The notes: generated by a model from the letters alone, not told the origin. Counted from the first letter of the stretch, positions 22,198 through 32,121 are shown. The stretch: 42,157 bases of DNA from Mycobacterium sp. (GCF_025933915.1 NZ_JAICZA010000026.1:1-42157), one strand, 5' to 3'. Translations and numbers: made by a program.

Positions 22198-23988
22198 GTG
22201 CGGCTCCGCTTTGACGCTCCAGGTGACGACGACGCCTATGCCGAGGCGCGTGACACGCTGCTGGATGAGCTCGAGAGCTGGTGGGACGGGCTCGATTCGG
22301 ATCGGCAGGATGTCGTCTCCGACGTCGGCGTCTTCCTGGACTGGCGTTATTGCGATTCCACCGGCGTTCTCGACGACTTCACGCCCGGCGATATCGCGGA
22401 GTTTTTGCTCGACTGGTGTCCGAATCGGTTCACGGGGCGGCCCGACGACGCGGTGTGCCTGTGCTTCGCGATCGGCGTCTACGTCGACTTCATGGCAGCC
22501 ACGGGACGTCTGATCGGGGGTGCCGAGCGCGCCGCCAGGTTGCGGCGGCTGGCCGACGATCTCGCGCCGACCCTGCTGGCGGAAGCACGCGACCCCACCG
22601 CGGCCGACGTCGAGGCGCCGGAGCCGTTGAAACTGCCGTTCCTCCACATCCCGCCCTCCGCGGCCGACGTGGCGGCCGCCGCGGCAGCGACCCCGTTGCT
22701 CGCCAAACTCGATACCCTCCGCGGCTATCTCGGGTCGGACGGTAAGCCACTGACCGGCGACGGGGACCTCGAACTGGCTGACGGTCGCGCGCTGGTCGAA
22801 TCGCTCGACACCGGCGACGTGCTTGATGTGGAGTTGGGTGAGCGGATACTTCCGGCTCGGTCGACGGCGGCACTCCGGCGCCTGAATTTCCTCGTCGACG
22901 TGGCCATCGAGGCTGGCGCGGTGGACGTGCGTCAACACCGTCTGGTGCCGGCGGAGGAGTGGGGGACGCGCTCGCCCGTCGAGCGGGCGGAGTCGCTGTT
23001 CGCGGCGATCCTCTTGTCGCGCCCGTTGCGGTCGTCGGAATCGTCGCAGCTCTATCCCGAGCGCAACACAATGCACGAGCTGTTCGACGACGGGATTGTG
23101 TATTGGCTGGCGCCGCTGCTGCAAGACGGCGCGGAACTTCCCTTCGAGTCCCTGCTGGAGTGGGTGCACGCGCTGGTGGCCACGCAGCCGGTGTCGCACA
23201 GCTCGTATGGGGACGAGGCGGACCTGCTCGAGGACTGCGCCGAGGGCGACATGGGCCGTCTCTTCGAAGTTCTGCGGGAGGCCGGTGTGGTGCGGTGGAC
23301 TGATCCAGTCGAAGTGCCGCAGCCGCTTGGGCCTAGCGATTGGACCGGTGGAACGGTGGCGTTGACTGCGCTGGGGCGCCACATCCTGCCGGATTATTTG
23401 GAGGACGCCGGATTCGCGCTGCGCCGCCTCGACCGCGCCGCCGACTGGGACGCGACGGACCTGATCAGCGCAATGTTGTTGGTGGACAACACTATTCACG
23501 CGACTTTGATAGGGCGTTGGCAGCCCGACCGCCCGGACGCCGAACGGGTACAGATGCTCACCGAGGCGGCGGCGGCCATGGACACCGCGGCCGGCCGAAC
23601 GATGGGCTTCATCGCGCTGAATGAGTTCGACATCGACGTAGCCGAACCCTTCGTTCGTCAGCTGCTGGACAGTCCGGTGGCCGGCCACGCGGCGCTGTGG
23701 TTGATCCAGCGTGACCCCGCTGATGCCGAGACTCTCGCGAGTTTCATCGACGTCGCGGTGCTCGTCGACGTCCTGTCGAGCACCCTGGAATCGCCCGAGG
23801 AGCTGTGCAGCCTCTTCGCCGGTCTGTCCGATCCGTCGCAGCTGCTGGAGGACATCTGGCGCCATCCGGTGCCCGAGACCGCGCTCGTTCTCGATGCGCT
23901 GGGCCGCCATCTGCCGGACCGCATACTGGCCAAAGCCGCGCGCAAAGCGGCGGTGCGGCACCAGAGCTGGATGGCGAACCGCTGCTGA
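22198..23988 (+). CDS. Unrecognised 596-residue acidic helical protein, putative damage-response gene
   Basis: I do not recognise an established family. GTG at 22198 is chosen because it lies 7 nt after a TAGCGT -10 box (leaderless arrangement); the frame is open upstream but only inside mpa. The protein is soluble, acidic and predicted mostly helical: an N-terminal block (1-140) rich in Trp/Asp, an Ala-rich linker (about 150-175), a central segment with KPLTGDGDLELADGRALVES (about 182-201), which resembles a recurring segment I remember from uncharacterised actinobacterial proteins, a winged-helix-like region (about 360-400), and C-terminal helical repeats (about 430-590). No catalytic motif, signal or membrane segment is seen. 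It sits between mpa and the Rv2114/Rv2113-like genes, where I recall no counterpart in M. tuberculosis. Codon use is like its neighbours. Confidence 0.85.
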   Translation: MRLRFDAPGDDDAYAEARDTLLDELESWWDGLDSDRQDVVSDVGVFLDWRYCDSTGVLDDFTPGDIAEFLLDWCPNRFTGRPDDAVCLCFAIGVYVDFMAATGRLIGGAERAARLRRLADDLAPTLLAEARDPTAADVEAPEPLKLPFLHIPPSAADVAAAAAATPLLAKLDTLRGYLGSDGKPLTGDGDLELADGRALVESLDTGDVLDVELGERILPARSTAALRRLNFLVDVAIEAGAVDVRQHRLVPAEEWGTRSPVERAESLFAAILLSRPLRSSESSQLYPERNTMHELFDDGIVYWLAPLLQDGAELPFESLLEWVHALVATQPVSHSSYGDEADLLEDCAEGDMGRLFEVLREAGVVRWTDPVEVPQPLGPSDWTGGTVALTALGRHILPDYLEDAGFALRRLDRAADWDATDLISAMLLVDNTIHATLIGRWQPDRPDAERVQMLTEAAAAMDTAAGRTMGFIALNEFDIDVAEPFVRQLLDSPVAGHAALWLIQRDPADAETLASFIDVAVLVDVLSSTLESPEELCSLFAGLSDPSQLLEDIWRHPVPETALVLDALGRHLPDRILAKAARKAAVRHQSWMANRC

Positions 23989-23995
23989 CGAGACG

Positions 23996-24676
23996 TCAGT
24001 CGGTCACCAGCGAATAGCTGTTGGTCAAATTGTCCTGCAGCACCTCGGCGGCCCGGGTTGTGGTGTCCACCCGCAGTTCGCCGGTGAGCACGCGCGGTTG
24101 GTAGGTCCAGCCGGCTGGCAGGTCGAGCCGGTTGGCGAGGCCCGGCAGGTCTGCTCGTGACAAGGTGGCGTCCGCGACCTGGCTCCAGGTCTGCATCACC
24201 CAGTGGCGGCTCAGGGGATCGATGAGTTCGTAGATCTCTTGGCCGGGGTTGAAGACGAAGACCGTGTGGCGATTGACCTTGTTGGAGATGTAGGGCGCGG
24301 GGTTCATCGACGACAGCAGGACCGTGGCCTGCTGAATCATCTCGATCCCGCCGAAGGTCTTGGTGATCTGCGGCCCCTGCTGCTGCTTCTCGATGGTGTT
24401 CATCAGCCAGTAGCGCGGACCGTTCAGCAACGCCGTGGCCGCCCCGTGTTCCTTGGCGACGGCCTGGGCGTCGAGCTTCGACCACAGCTCGGCCGGACAG
24501 TCGTTGAGCGGGAAGCTGTTGTACACCGTCGCCTGCGGTCCCGCCTCGCCGGGGGTAACGAGGAGTACCTCGCCGTAGCGCTTCCCGAATAGGTCGAGTG
24601 CGTGCTTACCAACGGCGCGGTCGGATTCGGGCGCGGACACTCCGGTGAAATTAATCATTGGTGTCGGTGCCGTCAA
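23996..24676 (-). CDS. Conserved hypothetical protein (Rv2114-like by position)
   Basis: 226 residues from a TTG at 24676, or 220 from the ATG at 24658 (MINFTGVSAPESD), which I consider about equally likely because neither has a clear ribosome site. No membrane segment or signal peptide; mixed alpha/beta with VFVFNPGQEIYELIDPLSRHW (split across about 140-160) as its most striking stretch. Function is unknown. It begins 12 bp after the upstream membrane-protein gene, so the two form an operon; it ends 7 bp from the convergent 596-residue gene. Position in the mpa-dop interval matches Rv2114. Confidence 0.82.
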   Translation of the reverse strand: MTAPTPMINFTGVSAPESDRAVGKHALDLFGKRYGEVLLVTPGEAGPQATVYNSFPLNDCPAELWSKLDAQAVAKEHGAATALLNGPRYWLMNTIEKQQQGPQITKTFGGIEMIQQATVLLSSMNPAPYISNKVNRHTVFVFNPGQEIYELIDPLSRHWVMQTWSQVADATLSRADLPGLANRLDLPAGWTYQPRVLTGELRVDTTTRAAEVLQDNLTNSYSLVTD

Positions 24677-24688
24677 CAGGGCGGACGG

Positions 24689-25831
24689 TTACCCGGTGGC
24701 GCCACGGTAGCGATCGCGCGCCACCAATGTGGTGTGCAGGTCGTCGATCAGCGGATCGAGGAACGTGGAACGGTATTCGGCGTCGCCGGCCGCGCGGGCG
24801 CTGATGTACATGAACGTCAACGCGCCGAGGAACAGCGTCATGTGGATCAGCGAGTCCGGCACCGGCAGCGTGAATCCCAGCACCGTCGCGCTGCTTTTGT
24901 AGGTATGGGTCCACTCGTGGAGGAGTTCCGGACTGAGCACGATGAGGCCGAGGATCAAGTAGATCGCGGTGGTCACCACCGCCACCACCAGGATCTGCGC
25001 CAGTTGTGAGACCGCCAGAACAAACACGACGTTGAGGCGTTCCGCCTTCTTTAACGGTGCCGCGTCGGAGGCGTGGGGCATCATCGCGAACGGTGTGCCG
25101 GCGAGCGTTTCGGGTGCCTCGCGCGGCATGGTGGCCGAGTGCAGCATCGGCCGGACCCGTTCGCGGGTGGCCGAGGTGACGAAGGCCGCCGCGATGGAAA
25201 CCAAAAATGCCATCGCCAGCGCCAGGCGGTTGCCGCTGATGGTCGCGGCCATGAGCCAGACGTAGGTGTTGAAGAACACCAATGCGGTCAGCAGCACGAC
25301 CGGTAACGCCCGAACGGCCAAGGCGCCCACCGTCGCAAGATGCGACAGCATCATCCGTACCGCCCATCCGACCACCGACCCGATGCCGAGCCCGGTCAGG
25401 ATCAGGACGGCGGCCACGACGATGGCCTCCTGCGCGAGGTCGGCCACGGCGACTCCGACGGACGCCACGAACAGGACGGCGACTGCCGCTATTGCGGTGC
25501 GTGCCTTCCGGCGTCGCGATCGAGACACCAGCCAGCCGACCACACCCATCGATGGCAGGGCCAAGGCGAGGAGAACCAGCACGGCCCACTCGGAGGTCGT
25601 CGGTTCGCCGCTGATCTCGACGTCGCGGCCGCCGGTGATCAGATAGATGGCCAGCATGCAGGCCTGCAGCGCCGCGTACGCCGCAAGCATGGGCGCCGAC
25701 CGCGTCCAGAGCCTGCGCCACCGCGCGCGCCGGGTGAGCACGGACGGCAAACCCCGCTCCAAAAACCAGCTTTCAGCCGCGGCGCTCGGCTCGGCTGGAC
25801 GGTCCGGCGCGCGGCCGCGAAGCAGCTCCAT
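24689..25831 (-). CDS. Polytopic membrane protein (Rv2113-like by position)
   Basis: 380 residues with about eight hydrophobic helices, starting near residue 48 and ending near 345, and a short cytoplasmic N-terminus rich in Arg. No transporter signature is visible. A mid-protein polar loop (about 225-265) separates two membrane halves. ATG at 25831 lies 8 nt after a TAGGGT box on the minus strand, suggesting a leaderless or near-leaderless transcript. Divergent from dop. Function is unknown; context inside the proteasome locus is conserved, but no role in pupylation is shown by the sequence. Confidence 0.85.
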   Translation of the reverse strand: MELLRGRAPDRPAEPSAAAESWFLERGLPSVLTRRARWRRLWTRSAPMLAAYAALQACMLAIYLITGGRDVEISGEPTTSEWAVLVLLALALPSMGVVGWLVSRSRRRKARTAIAAVAVLFVASVGVAVADLAQEAIVVAAVLILTGLGIGSVVGWAVRMMLSHLATVGALAVRALPVVLLTALVFFNTYVWLMAATISGNRLALAMAFLVSIAAAFVTSATRERVRPMLHSATMPREAPETLAGTPFAMMPHASDAAPLKKAERLNVVFVLAVSQLAQILVVAVVTTAIYLILGLIVLSPELLHEWTHTYKSSATVLGFTLPVPDSLIHMTLFLGALTFMYISARAAGDAEYRSTFLDPLIDDLHTTLVARDRYRGATG

Positions 25832-25924
25832 GCCGGCTCACCCTACGGCGGCCACGCCACCCGTGCCGGCCTATCGCCGGGGGGCGTTTCGTCGTCCGAT
25901 CGGTCCCGATGGGCCGCCTCCTGC

Positions 25925-25945
25925 GCGCCCCGCTTCGCGGGGCGC
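25925..25945. other. Perfect 9-bp stem inverted repeat upstream of dop
   Basis: GCGCCCCGC-TTC-GCGGGGCGC. It lies upstream of the proposed dop -10 (25960) in the divergent interval, so it would not be in a leaderless dop mRNA; a DNA-level element or a terminator of stray transcription is possible. Confidence 0.6.
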
Positions 25946-25959
25946 CCCGTCGCCCGGCT

Positions 25960-25965
25960 TACCCT
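25960..25965 (+). promoter_or_regulatory. dop -10 box, leaderless arrangement
   Basis: TACCCT followed by 6 nt and the ATG of dop at 25972. This matches TAnnnT at the distance expected if transcription starts at the A of ATG. No Shine-Dalgarno sequence is present between them. Confidence 0.5.
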
Positions 25966-25971
25966 TGGGGC

Positions 25972-27480
25972 ATGCAACGGATTATCGGAACGGAGGTCGA
26001 ATACGGCATTTCCTCGCCATCGGACCCGACTGCCAACCCGATCCTCACGTCGACGCAGGCGGTCTTGGCGTATGCGGCGGCAGCGGGCATTCAGCGCGCC
26101 AAGCGCACCCGGTGGGACTACGAGGTGGAATCGCCCCTGCGCGACGCCCGCGGGTTCGACCTGAGCCGCTCGGCCGGCCCGCCCCCGGTGGTCGACGCCG
26201 ACGAGGTCGGCGCGGCCAACATGATCCTGACCAACGGCGCCCGGCTCTACGTCGACCATGCGCACCCCGAATACTCCGCACCCGAATGCACCGACCCGCT
26301 GGACGCCGTGATCTGGGACAAGGCCGGCGAGCGGGTGATGGAGGCCGCCGCCCGGCACGTCGCCAGCGTGCCCGGGGCCGCGAAATTGCAGCTCTACAAG
26401 AACAACGTCGACGGCAAGGGCGCCTCCTACGGGTCGCACGAAAACTATCTGATGTCGCGGCAGACGCCGTTCTCGGCGATCATCGCCGGGCTGACCCCCT
26501 TTCTGGTCTCGCGGCAGGTGGTCACCGGCTCGGGACGCGTCGGCATCGGACCCTCCGGTGACGAGCCCGGTTTTCAGCTGTCGCAACGCTCGGACTACAT
26601 CGAGGTCGAGGTCGGCCTGGAAACCACCCTCAAACGCGGCATCATCAACACCCGCGACGAGCCGCACGCCGACGCCGACCGGTACCGACGGCTGCACGTC
26701 ATCATCGGCGACGCCAACCTCGCCGAGACGTCGACCTACCTGAAACTGGGCACCACTTCGCTGGTGCTGGACTTGATCGAAGAGGGCCCGTCACACGGCA
26801 TCGACCTGAGCGACCTGGCGCTGGCCCGGCCGGTGCACGCGGTCCACGCGATCAGCCGCGACCCGTCGCTGCGTACCGCGGTGGCCCTGGCCGATGGTCG
26901 GGAACTGACTGGGCTTGCGCTGCAGCGGGTTTACCTCGATCGGGTGGCGAAGCTGGTCGATAGCCGCGACCCCGACCCGCGCGCCGCCGACATCGTCGAA
27001 ACCTGGGCGCACGTGCTCGACCAACTGGAGCGCGACCCGATGGAATGCGCCGAGCTGCTGGACTGGCCAGCCAAGCTGCGTCTCCTCGAAGGGTTCCGGC
27101 AGCGGGAGAACCTGAGCTGGTCGGCGCCGCGACTGCACCTGGTCGACCTGCAATATTCCGACGTCCGGCTGGACAAGGGCCTGTACAACCGGCTCGTCGC
27201 GCGTGGCTCGATGAAGCGTCTGGTGTCCGAACACCAGGTGCTCGAAGCGGTGGACAATCCGCCGACGGACACCCGCGCATACTTTCGTGGTGAATGCCTG
27301 CGCCGGTTCGGCGCCGACATCGCCGCGGCCAGTTGGGACTCCGTAATCTTCGATCTCGGCGGCGATTCCTTGGTCCGCATTCCGACGTTGGAGCCGCTGC
27401 GTGGCAGCAAAGCGCACGTCGGAGCGCTGCTGGACTCAGTCCACAGCGCCGCGGAACTGGTAGAACAACTCACCAGCTAG
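25972..27480 (+). CDS. dop: Deamidase/depupylase of Pup
   Basis: 502 residues, the known mycobacterial length. Converts the C-terminal Gln of Pup to Glu so PafA can use it, and removes Pup from substrates. Glutamine-synthetase-like fold with Glu8 in [22 protein letters not shown] with catalytic Asp95, YGSHENYL, and [20 protein letters not shown]. The insertion at about 40-80 that is absent in PafA is the Dop loop. It is required here because Pup ends in Gln. pup follows after 141 bp. Confidence 0.98.
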   Translation: MQRIIGTEVEYGISSPSDPTANPILTSTQAVLAYAAAAGIQRAKRTRWDYEVESPLRDARGFDLSRSAGPPPVVDADEVGAANMILTNGARLYVDHAHPEYSAPECTDPLDAVIWDKAGERVMEAAARHVASVPGAAKLQLYKNNVDGKGASYGSHENYLMSRQTPFSAIIAGLTPFLVSRQVVTGSGRVGIGPSGDEPGFQLSQRSDYIEVEVGLETTLKRGIINTRDEPHADADRYRRLHVIIGDANLAETSTYLKLGTTSLVLDLIEEGPSHGIDLSDLALARPVHAVHAISRDPSLRTAVALADGRELTGLALQRVYLDRVAKLVDSRDPDPRAADIVETWAHVLDQLERDPMECAELLDWPAKLRLLEGFRQRENLSWSAPRLHLVDLQYSDVRLDKGLYNRLVARGSMKRLVSEHQVLEAVDNPPTDTRAYFRGECLRRFGADIAAASWDSVIFDLGGDSLVRIPTLEPLRGSKAHVGALLDSVHSAAELVEQLTS

Positions 27481-27516
27481 ACGTCGGTTCAGCCGGGGAA
27501 CGTTGGGGTTGACCGG

Positions 27517-27522
27517 TAGGGT
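27517..27522 (+). promoter_or_regulatory. Candidate pup operon -10 box
   Basis: TAGGGT in the dop-pup gap, predicting a start near 27529 and a leader of about 93 nt that contains the 12-bp repeats. No strong -35 is seen, which is common in mycobacteria. Confidence 0.35.
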
Positions 27523-27548
27523 AGGAAAGACCAACGGGCATGCGTGGC

Positions 27549-27580
27549 GTGACATTGAACGTGACATTGAACGTGACAAT
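27549..27580 (+). repeat. 12-bp direct repeats in the pup leader
   Basis: Two exact tandem copies of GTGACATTGAAC (27549-27572) and a partial third (GTGACAAT, 27573-27580), 42 bp before pup. They lie in a small frame starting at ATG 27540 that would encode repeated Val-Thr-Leu-Asn and overlap pup out of frame. May be a leader ORF, a binding site or replication slippage. Confidence 0.85.
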
Positions 27581-27621
27581 GGAAAGCCATTCAACAAGCC
27601 CAGACCAAGCAGGAGGCGGCG

Positions 27622-27816
27622 ATGGCGCAGGAGCAGACCAAGCGTGGTGGCGGTGGCGACGACGAGGACGACTTCGCCGGCAGCACGGCCGCGGGCCAAG
27701 AGCGCCGGGAGAAGCTGGCCGAGGAGACTGACGATTTGCTCGACGAGATCGACGACGTCCTCGAGGAGAACGCTGAGGACTTCGTTCGGGCATACGTCCA
27801 AAAGGGCGGCCAGTGA
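27622..27816 (+). CDS. pup: Prokaryotic ubiquitin-like protein
   Basis: 64 residues, acidic and largely disordered, ending KGGQ. The helical segment (about 21-51) binds the Mpa coiled coil; the C-terminal Gln64 is deamidated by Dop and the resulting Glu is linked to substrate lysines by PafA. Lys61 is present, as in M. tuberculosis. AGGAGG lies 7 nt before the ATG. Its stop overlaps the prcB start by 4 bp (GTGA), so pup-prcB-prcA are co-translated. Confidence 0.99.
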   Translation: MAQEQTKRGGGGDDEDDFAGSTAAGQERREKLAEETDDLLDEIDDVLEENAEDFVRAYVQKGGQ

Positions 27817-28688
27817 CCTGGCAGTTCTCTGATCGCCTACCCATCAACTCCGCACTTCCGGGAAACCGCGCTGTAGACCTTTCGTCGTTTGCTGACTTCC
27901 TGCGCCGTCAGGCGCCGGAGTTGCTGCCCGCCAGCCTCGGGGCCGCCCAGCCGGGAAGCGCCGGGTCGCAGCTGCCCCACGGGACCACCATCGTCGCGCT
28001 GAAGTTTCCGGGCGGCGTGGTGCTCGCCGGCGACCGGCGCTCGACGCAGGGCAACATGATCGCCGGGCGCGACGTCAAGAAGGTGTACATCACCGATGAC
28101 TACACCGCCACCGGTATCGCCGGCACCGCCGCCATTGCCGTGGAGTTCGCTCGCCTCTACGCCGTGGAGCTCGAGCACTACGAGAAACTCGAAGGCGTCC
28201 CGCTCACGTTTGCCGGCAAGGTGAACCGGCTGGCGATCATGGTGCGCGGCAACCTGGCCGCCGCCATGCAGGGGCTGGTGGCGTTGCCGTTGCTGGCGGG
28301 CTACGACATCCACGCGGCCGATCCGGAAGGCGCCGGCCGCATCGTCTCGTTCGACGCGGCCGGCGGCTGGAACTTCGAGGAGGAGGGCTACCAGTCGGTG
28401 GGCTCGGGCTCGATTTTCGCCAAGTCGTCGATGAAGAAGTTGTACTCACAGGTCACCGACGCCGATTCGGCGGTGCGGGTCGCGATCGAGGCGCTCTACG
28501 ACGCGGCCGATGACGACTCCGCGACCGGCGGGCCGGATCTGGTCCGCGGCATCTACCCCACGGCGGTCACCATCGGCGCCGAGGGGGCGCTCGAAGTGCC
28601 GGAGGGCCGCATCGCCGAACTGGCTCGTGAAGTGATCGAAAGTCGTTCGCGCGCTGACACTTTCGGCCCCGATGGTGGTGAGAAGTGA
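27813..28688 (+). CDS. prcB: 20S proteasome beta subunit
   Basis: 291 residues. A 57-residue propeptide precedes the HGTTIV sequence; self-cleavage exposes catalytic Thr58 (Thr1 of mature subunit). The active-site Asp (GDRRS), Lys and the GSGS/YQSVGSG turn are all present, so this is the catalytic ring. Forms the inner two rings of the proteasome. GTG start overlaps pup by 4 bp; the end overlaps prcA by 4 bp. Confidence 0.99.
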   Translation: MTWQFSDRLPINSALPGNRAVDLSSFADFLRRQAPELLPASLGAAQPGSAGSQLPHGTTIVALKFPGGVVLAGDRRSTQGNMIAGRDVKKVYITDDYTATGIAGTAAIAVEFARLYAVELEHYEKLEGVPLTFAGKVNRLAIMVRGNLAAAMQGLVALPLLAGYDIHAADPEGAGRIVSFDAAGGWNFEEEGYQSVGSGSIFAKSSMKKLYSQVTDADSAVRVAIEALYDAADDDSATGGPDLVRGIYPTAVTIGAEGALEVPEGRIAELAREVIESRSRADTFGPDGGEK

Positions 28689-29455
28689 GCTTCCCGTATT
28701 TCATCTCGCCCGAACAGGCGATGCGCGAGCGCAGCGAACTCGCGCGCAAGGGCATCGCCCGGGGCAAGAGCGTGGTCGCCCTGGTCTACGCCGGCGGTGT
28801 GCTCTTTGTCGCGGAGAACCCGTCGCGGTCGTTGCAGAAGATCAGCGAACTCTACGACCGCGTGGGCTTTGCCGCCGCGGGCAAGTTCAACGAATTCGAC
28901 AATTTGCGCCGTGGCGGAATCCAATTCGCCGACACCCGCGGGTACGCCTACGACCGCCGCGACGTCACCGGTCGCCAGCTGGCCAACGTGTATGCGCAGA
29001 CGCTGGGTACCATCTTCACCGAGCAGGCCAAGCCTTACGAGGTGGAATTGTGCGTCGCCGAGGTGGCGCACTACGGCGAGACGAAACCGCCTGAGTTGTA
29101 CCGGATTACCTATGACGGATCGATCGCCGACGAGCCGCACTTCGTGGTGATGGGCGGCACCACCGAGCCGATCGCCACCGCGCTGAAGGACTCTTACGCC
29201 GAAAACGCCAATCTGCGCGAGGCCACGCGCATCGCGGTGAAGGCGTTGCGGGCCGGCAGCGAATCCTCGAACGGGGACCAGTCCACCCTGGACGTGGGCA
29301 GCCTGGAGGTCGCGATCTTGGATGTCAGCCGGCCGCGACGGGCGTTTCGGCGGATCAATCGTGCCACCCTGGAAAATTTGCTCCGCGAGCTGGATTCGAA
29401 CGGGTCCGAAGACGACGGCGAAGAGGCGGATTCGGACGGCGGACCGTCCGAATAG
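28685..29455 (+). CDS. prcA: 20S proteasome alpha subunit
   Basis: 256 residues. Forms the outer rings; the N-terminal [11 protein letters not shown] octapeptide region is the gate that the Mpa QYL tail opens. [19 protein letters not shown] and the conserved [20 protein letters not shown] region match M. tuberculosis PrcA closely. The C-terminal tail (about 225-256) is acidic and variable. GTG start overlaps prcB by 4 bp. No PE/PPE genes follow, unlike M. tuberculosis as I remember it. Confidence 0.99.
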   Translation: MSFPYFISPEQAMRERSELARKGIARGKSVVALVYAGGVLFVAENPSRSLQKISELYDRVGFAAAGKFNEFDNLRRGGIQFADTRGYAYDRRDVTGRQLANVYAQTLGTIFTEQAKPYEVELCVAEVAHYGETKPPELYRITYDGSIADEPHFVVMGGTTEPIATALKDSYAENANLREATRIAVKALRAGSESSNGDQSTLDVGSLEVAILDVSRPRRAFRRINRATLENLLRELDSNGSEDDGEEADSDGGPSE

Positions 29456-29676
29456 ACCCGACCCGCAATGGATCGGCGGCTTCCCATGGCCGGTACTGCT
29501 GGGCCTGGTGGTGCTCAAGGTGCTGGTGAGCTCTCACGTCATCAAGGTTGTGCGCCGGAGCCTCGTGGCCCCATTGGGCCCGGGGCGCTCCGGAAAAGGG
29601 CGCGGGAGAAACTTCGTCGGATCGATAGGCGCGGCTTGCTTACCGCGGCGCTCGGACAACCAGTACGCTCGATTAC
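29456..29676 (+). promoter_or_regulatory. prcA-pafA gap with leaderless pafA -10 box
   Basis: 221 bp. TACGCT at 29664-29669 is followed by 7 nt and the GTG of pafA, a leaderless arrangement with no ribosome site. The first half, read from about 29475, encodes a hydrophobic run (WPVLLGLVVLKVLVSSHVI) with no convincing start; I treat it as non-coding. Confidence 0.5.
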
Positions 29677-31035
29677 GTGCAGCGGCGAATCATGGGCATC
29701 GAGACCGAGTTCGGGGTCACCTGCACATTCCACGGCCATCGGCGGCTCAGCCCGGACGAGGTGGCCCGCTACTTGTTTCGGCGCGTCGTGTCCTGGGGCC
29801 GCAGCTCCAACGTCTTCCTGCGTAACGGCGCGCGGCTCTACCTCGACGTCGGAAGCCACCCCGAGTACGCGACCGCCGAGTGCGACAGCCTGGTGCAGCT
29901 GGTCACCCACGACCGCGCCGGCGAATGGGTGCTCGAAGACCTGCTCATCGACGCCGAGCAGCGGCTCGCCGACGAGGGCATCGGTGGCGACATCTACCTG
30001 TTCAAGAACAACACCGATTCCGCCGGTAACTCCTACGGGTGTCACGAGAACTACCTGATCGTGCGGGCCGGCGAGTTCTCCCGGATCTCCGATGTCCTGC
30101 TGCCATTTCTGGTCACGCGCCAGCTGATCTGCGGCGCGGGCAAGGTGCTGCAGACCCCCAAGGCCGCAACGTTCTGCCTTTCCCAACGCGCCGAGCACAT
30201 TTGGGAGGGCGTCTCCTCGGCCACCACCCGCAGCCGGCCGATCATCAACACCCGCGACGAGCCGCACGCCGACGCCGAGAAGTACCGGCGGTTGCACGTG
30301 ATCGTCGGCGACTCCAACATGTGCGAAACCACCACCATGCTCAAGGTGGGCACCGCCTCGTTGGTGCTGGAGATGATCGAAGCCGGCGTGCCGTTCCGCG
30401 ACTTCTCGCTGGATAACCCCATCCGCGCCATCCGCGAGGTCAGCCACGACGTCACCGGCCGTCGACCGGTGCGGCTGGCGGGCGGGCGTCAGGCCAGCGC
30501 GCTGGACATCCAGCGCGAGTACTACAGCCGCGCGGTCGAGCACCTGCAGACCCGGGAGCCCAACGCGCAGATCGAGCAGATCGTCGACCTGTGGGGCCGC
30601 CAGCTCGACGCGGTCGAGAGCCAGGATTTCGCCAAGGTGGACACCGAGATCGACTGGGTGATCAAGCGCAAGCTCTTCCAGCGCTATCAAGACCGGTACA
30701 ACATGGAGCTGTCCGATCCGAAGATCGCCCAGCTGGACCTGGCCTATCACGACATCAAGCGCGGGCGCGGCGTCTTTGATCTGCTGCAGCGCAAGGGTCT
30801 TGCCGCGCGCGTCACCACCGACGAGGACATCGCGGAGGCGGTCGACAATCCGCCGCAGACCACCCGGGCACGGCTGCGTGGCGAGTTCATCAGCGCCGCC
30901 CAGGCAGCCGGCCGCGACTTCACCGTCGACTGGGTGCACCTCAAGCTCAACGACCAGGCCCAGCGGACCGTACTGTGCAAAGACCCATTCCGTGCGGTCG
31001 ACGAGCGGGTCAAACGGCTGATCGCCAGTATGTAG
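29677..31035 (+). CDS. pafA: Pup-protein ligase
   Basis: 452 residues, exact known length. Phosphorylates the C-terminal Glu of Pup with ATP and joins it to substrate lysines. Glutamine-synthetase-like fold with Glu9 in [28 protein letters not shown] with catalytic Asp57, GCHENYL, and [20 protein letters not shown], shared with Dop but without the Dop loop. GTG at 29677. In M. tuberculosis pafB follows at once; here a 5-kb island intervenes. Confidence 0.99.
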   Translation: MQRRIMGIETEFGVTCTFHGHRRLSPDEVARYLFRRVVSWGRSSNVFLRNGARLYLDVGSHPEYATAECDSLVQLVTHDRAGEWVLEDLLIDAEQRLADEGIGGDIYLFKNNTDSAGNSYGCHENYLIVRAGEFSRISDVLLPFLVTRQLICGAGKVLQTPKAATFCLSQRAEHIWEGVSSATTRSRPIINTRDEPHADAEKYRRLHVIVGDSNMCETTTMLKVGTASLVLEMIEAGVPFRDFSLDNPIRAIREVSHDVTGRRPVRLAGGRQASALDIQREYYSRAVEHLQTREPNAQIEQIVDLWGRQLDAVESQDFAKVDTEIDWVIKRKLFQRYQDRYNMELSDPKIAQLDLAYHDIKRGRGVFDLLQRKGLAARVTTDEDIAEAVDNPPQTTRARLRGEFISAAQAAGRDFTVDWVHLKLNDQAQRTVLCKDPFRAVDERVKRLIASM

Positions 31036-31086
31036 CGCGTGCTGCCGTAGACCCCGTGCGGCGACCGCCGCGTCCAACCAGGGCAA

Positions 31087-32028
31087 TCAGTTTCTGTTGC
31101 TGTGCCGCGCGTTGAGTTCGGCCAGCTGGTTTTTGATTGCGGTGGACGCACCGGCACGGTCTTTGTGGTTGTTTTCGTAGCGCAGCAAGATCCCCAGCGC
31201 GGTCGCATCGGTGATTTTTTGCACCGCGGCCTCGACGTCGCCGACGGTGAGATCGTCATAGTTAGCGACGGGTAGCTCGTCTTCGGTAAGACCCCCGGTC
31301 AGGATACGGGTGCGGTTCAACGCGGTGGCGGTAGTGCGGGCGCCTTTACGGGTCGCGGTTTGCTCTGCGTGACGGAGTCCAGCGTCGCGGCCGGCGGTCA
31401 GCGAGTCGACGGCGGCTTCGGCGACGGTGGCGACTCGCGAGCGGGTGCGGGCGACGGCCTCGGCGGTTCCGTTGATCCGCTCGGCAACCCAGCGGGAAGG
31501 ATAATTGGCCGCCTTGGTGAGTCGACCTACGGCCGTCTGCACCGGGGTGGGCCGCACGGCGGTGGGCTCTCCGGCTGCTTCCTGGGCCAGTACCGAGGTG
31601 ATCCATTCGATGGTTTCCTGATGCGCAGCCTGTAGACGTCGCGCAAGCAATCGGGCGTCGACGTGGTCGGCCGCGTCGGCGAGGGCTTCGAGATAGATTG
31701 CACGGTCGAGCAGTTGATGTTCCAGGGCGAGGTCACCGAACAGCGCGGTCGATATCGGTTGACCCTGTACGGCCACGGTCTTGGCCAGTGCGGTAGCGCG
31801 GCCCAGCGCGGGGGTGATGACGTCCGGAATGCCGCCGAGCTCACGCAGTACCGCCGCGATCAGCCTTGCGCGTTCACGCGCGTTGGCAGCGTTCGTCGTG
31901 AATTGTTGGCGCACAGTATCGTTGCGCGCCTGCGCCAACCGTGTTTGGGCGGTTTGAATCTCGCTATTGGTGAGGCGATGCAGTGCGCGGAGTTGGCTGA
32001 TGAGCTTATCGATGGCGGCATGAGTCAT
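31087..32028 (-). CDS. Ferritin-like helical protein with C-terminal YEN/DUF8129-like hairpin
   Basis: 313 residues, predicted nearly all helical. The first 150 residues form a likely four-helix bundle with spaced acidic/His residues (NARERARLIAAVLRELG, ALEHQLLDRAIYLEALAD, HQETIEWI), like ferritin-like stress proteins. After a basic linker (about 165-255) comes YDDLTVGDVEAAVQKI...LLRYENNHKDR, resembling the short helical hairpin found at the C-terminus of actinobacterial lipid-droplet-associated proteins. Metal binding is not certain because a complete ExxH pair is not obvious. ATG 32028 has AGGGAG upstream. Adjacent to CsbD, so a stress role is likely. Confidence 0.75.
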   Translation of the reverse strand: MTHAAIDKLISQLRALHRLTNSEIQTAQTRLAQARNDTVRQQFTTNAANARERARLIAAVLRELGGIPDVITPALGRATALAKTVAVQGQPISTALFGDLALEHQLLDRAIYLEALADAADHVDARLLARRLQAAHQETIEWITSVLAQEAAGEPTAVRPTPVQTAVGRLTKAANYPSRWVAERINGTAEAVARTRSRVATVAEAAVDSLTAGRDAGLRHAEQTATRKGARTTATALNRTRILTGGLTEDELPVANYDDLTVGDVEAAVQKITDATALGILLRYENNHKDRAGASTAIKNQLAELNARHSNRN

Positions 32029-32121
32029 GTTTGCTCCCTGGAGAGTTCGAGGTTGTTGCTTGGGGTAACTGCGCGAACATCATTGTCGCGCTGAAGGTTT
32101 AAGGAACCTGGTGGTGGAAGC

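Noticed and set aside
22096..23961. 621-codon minus-strand frame opposite the 596-residue gene
   Set aside because: Arg/Gln/His-rich antisense shadow. The plus frame has a promoter, GTG start and protein-like composition.
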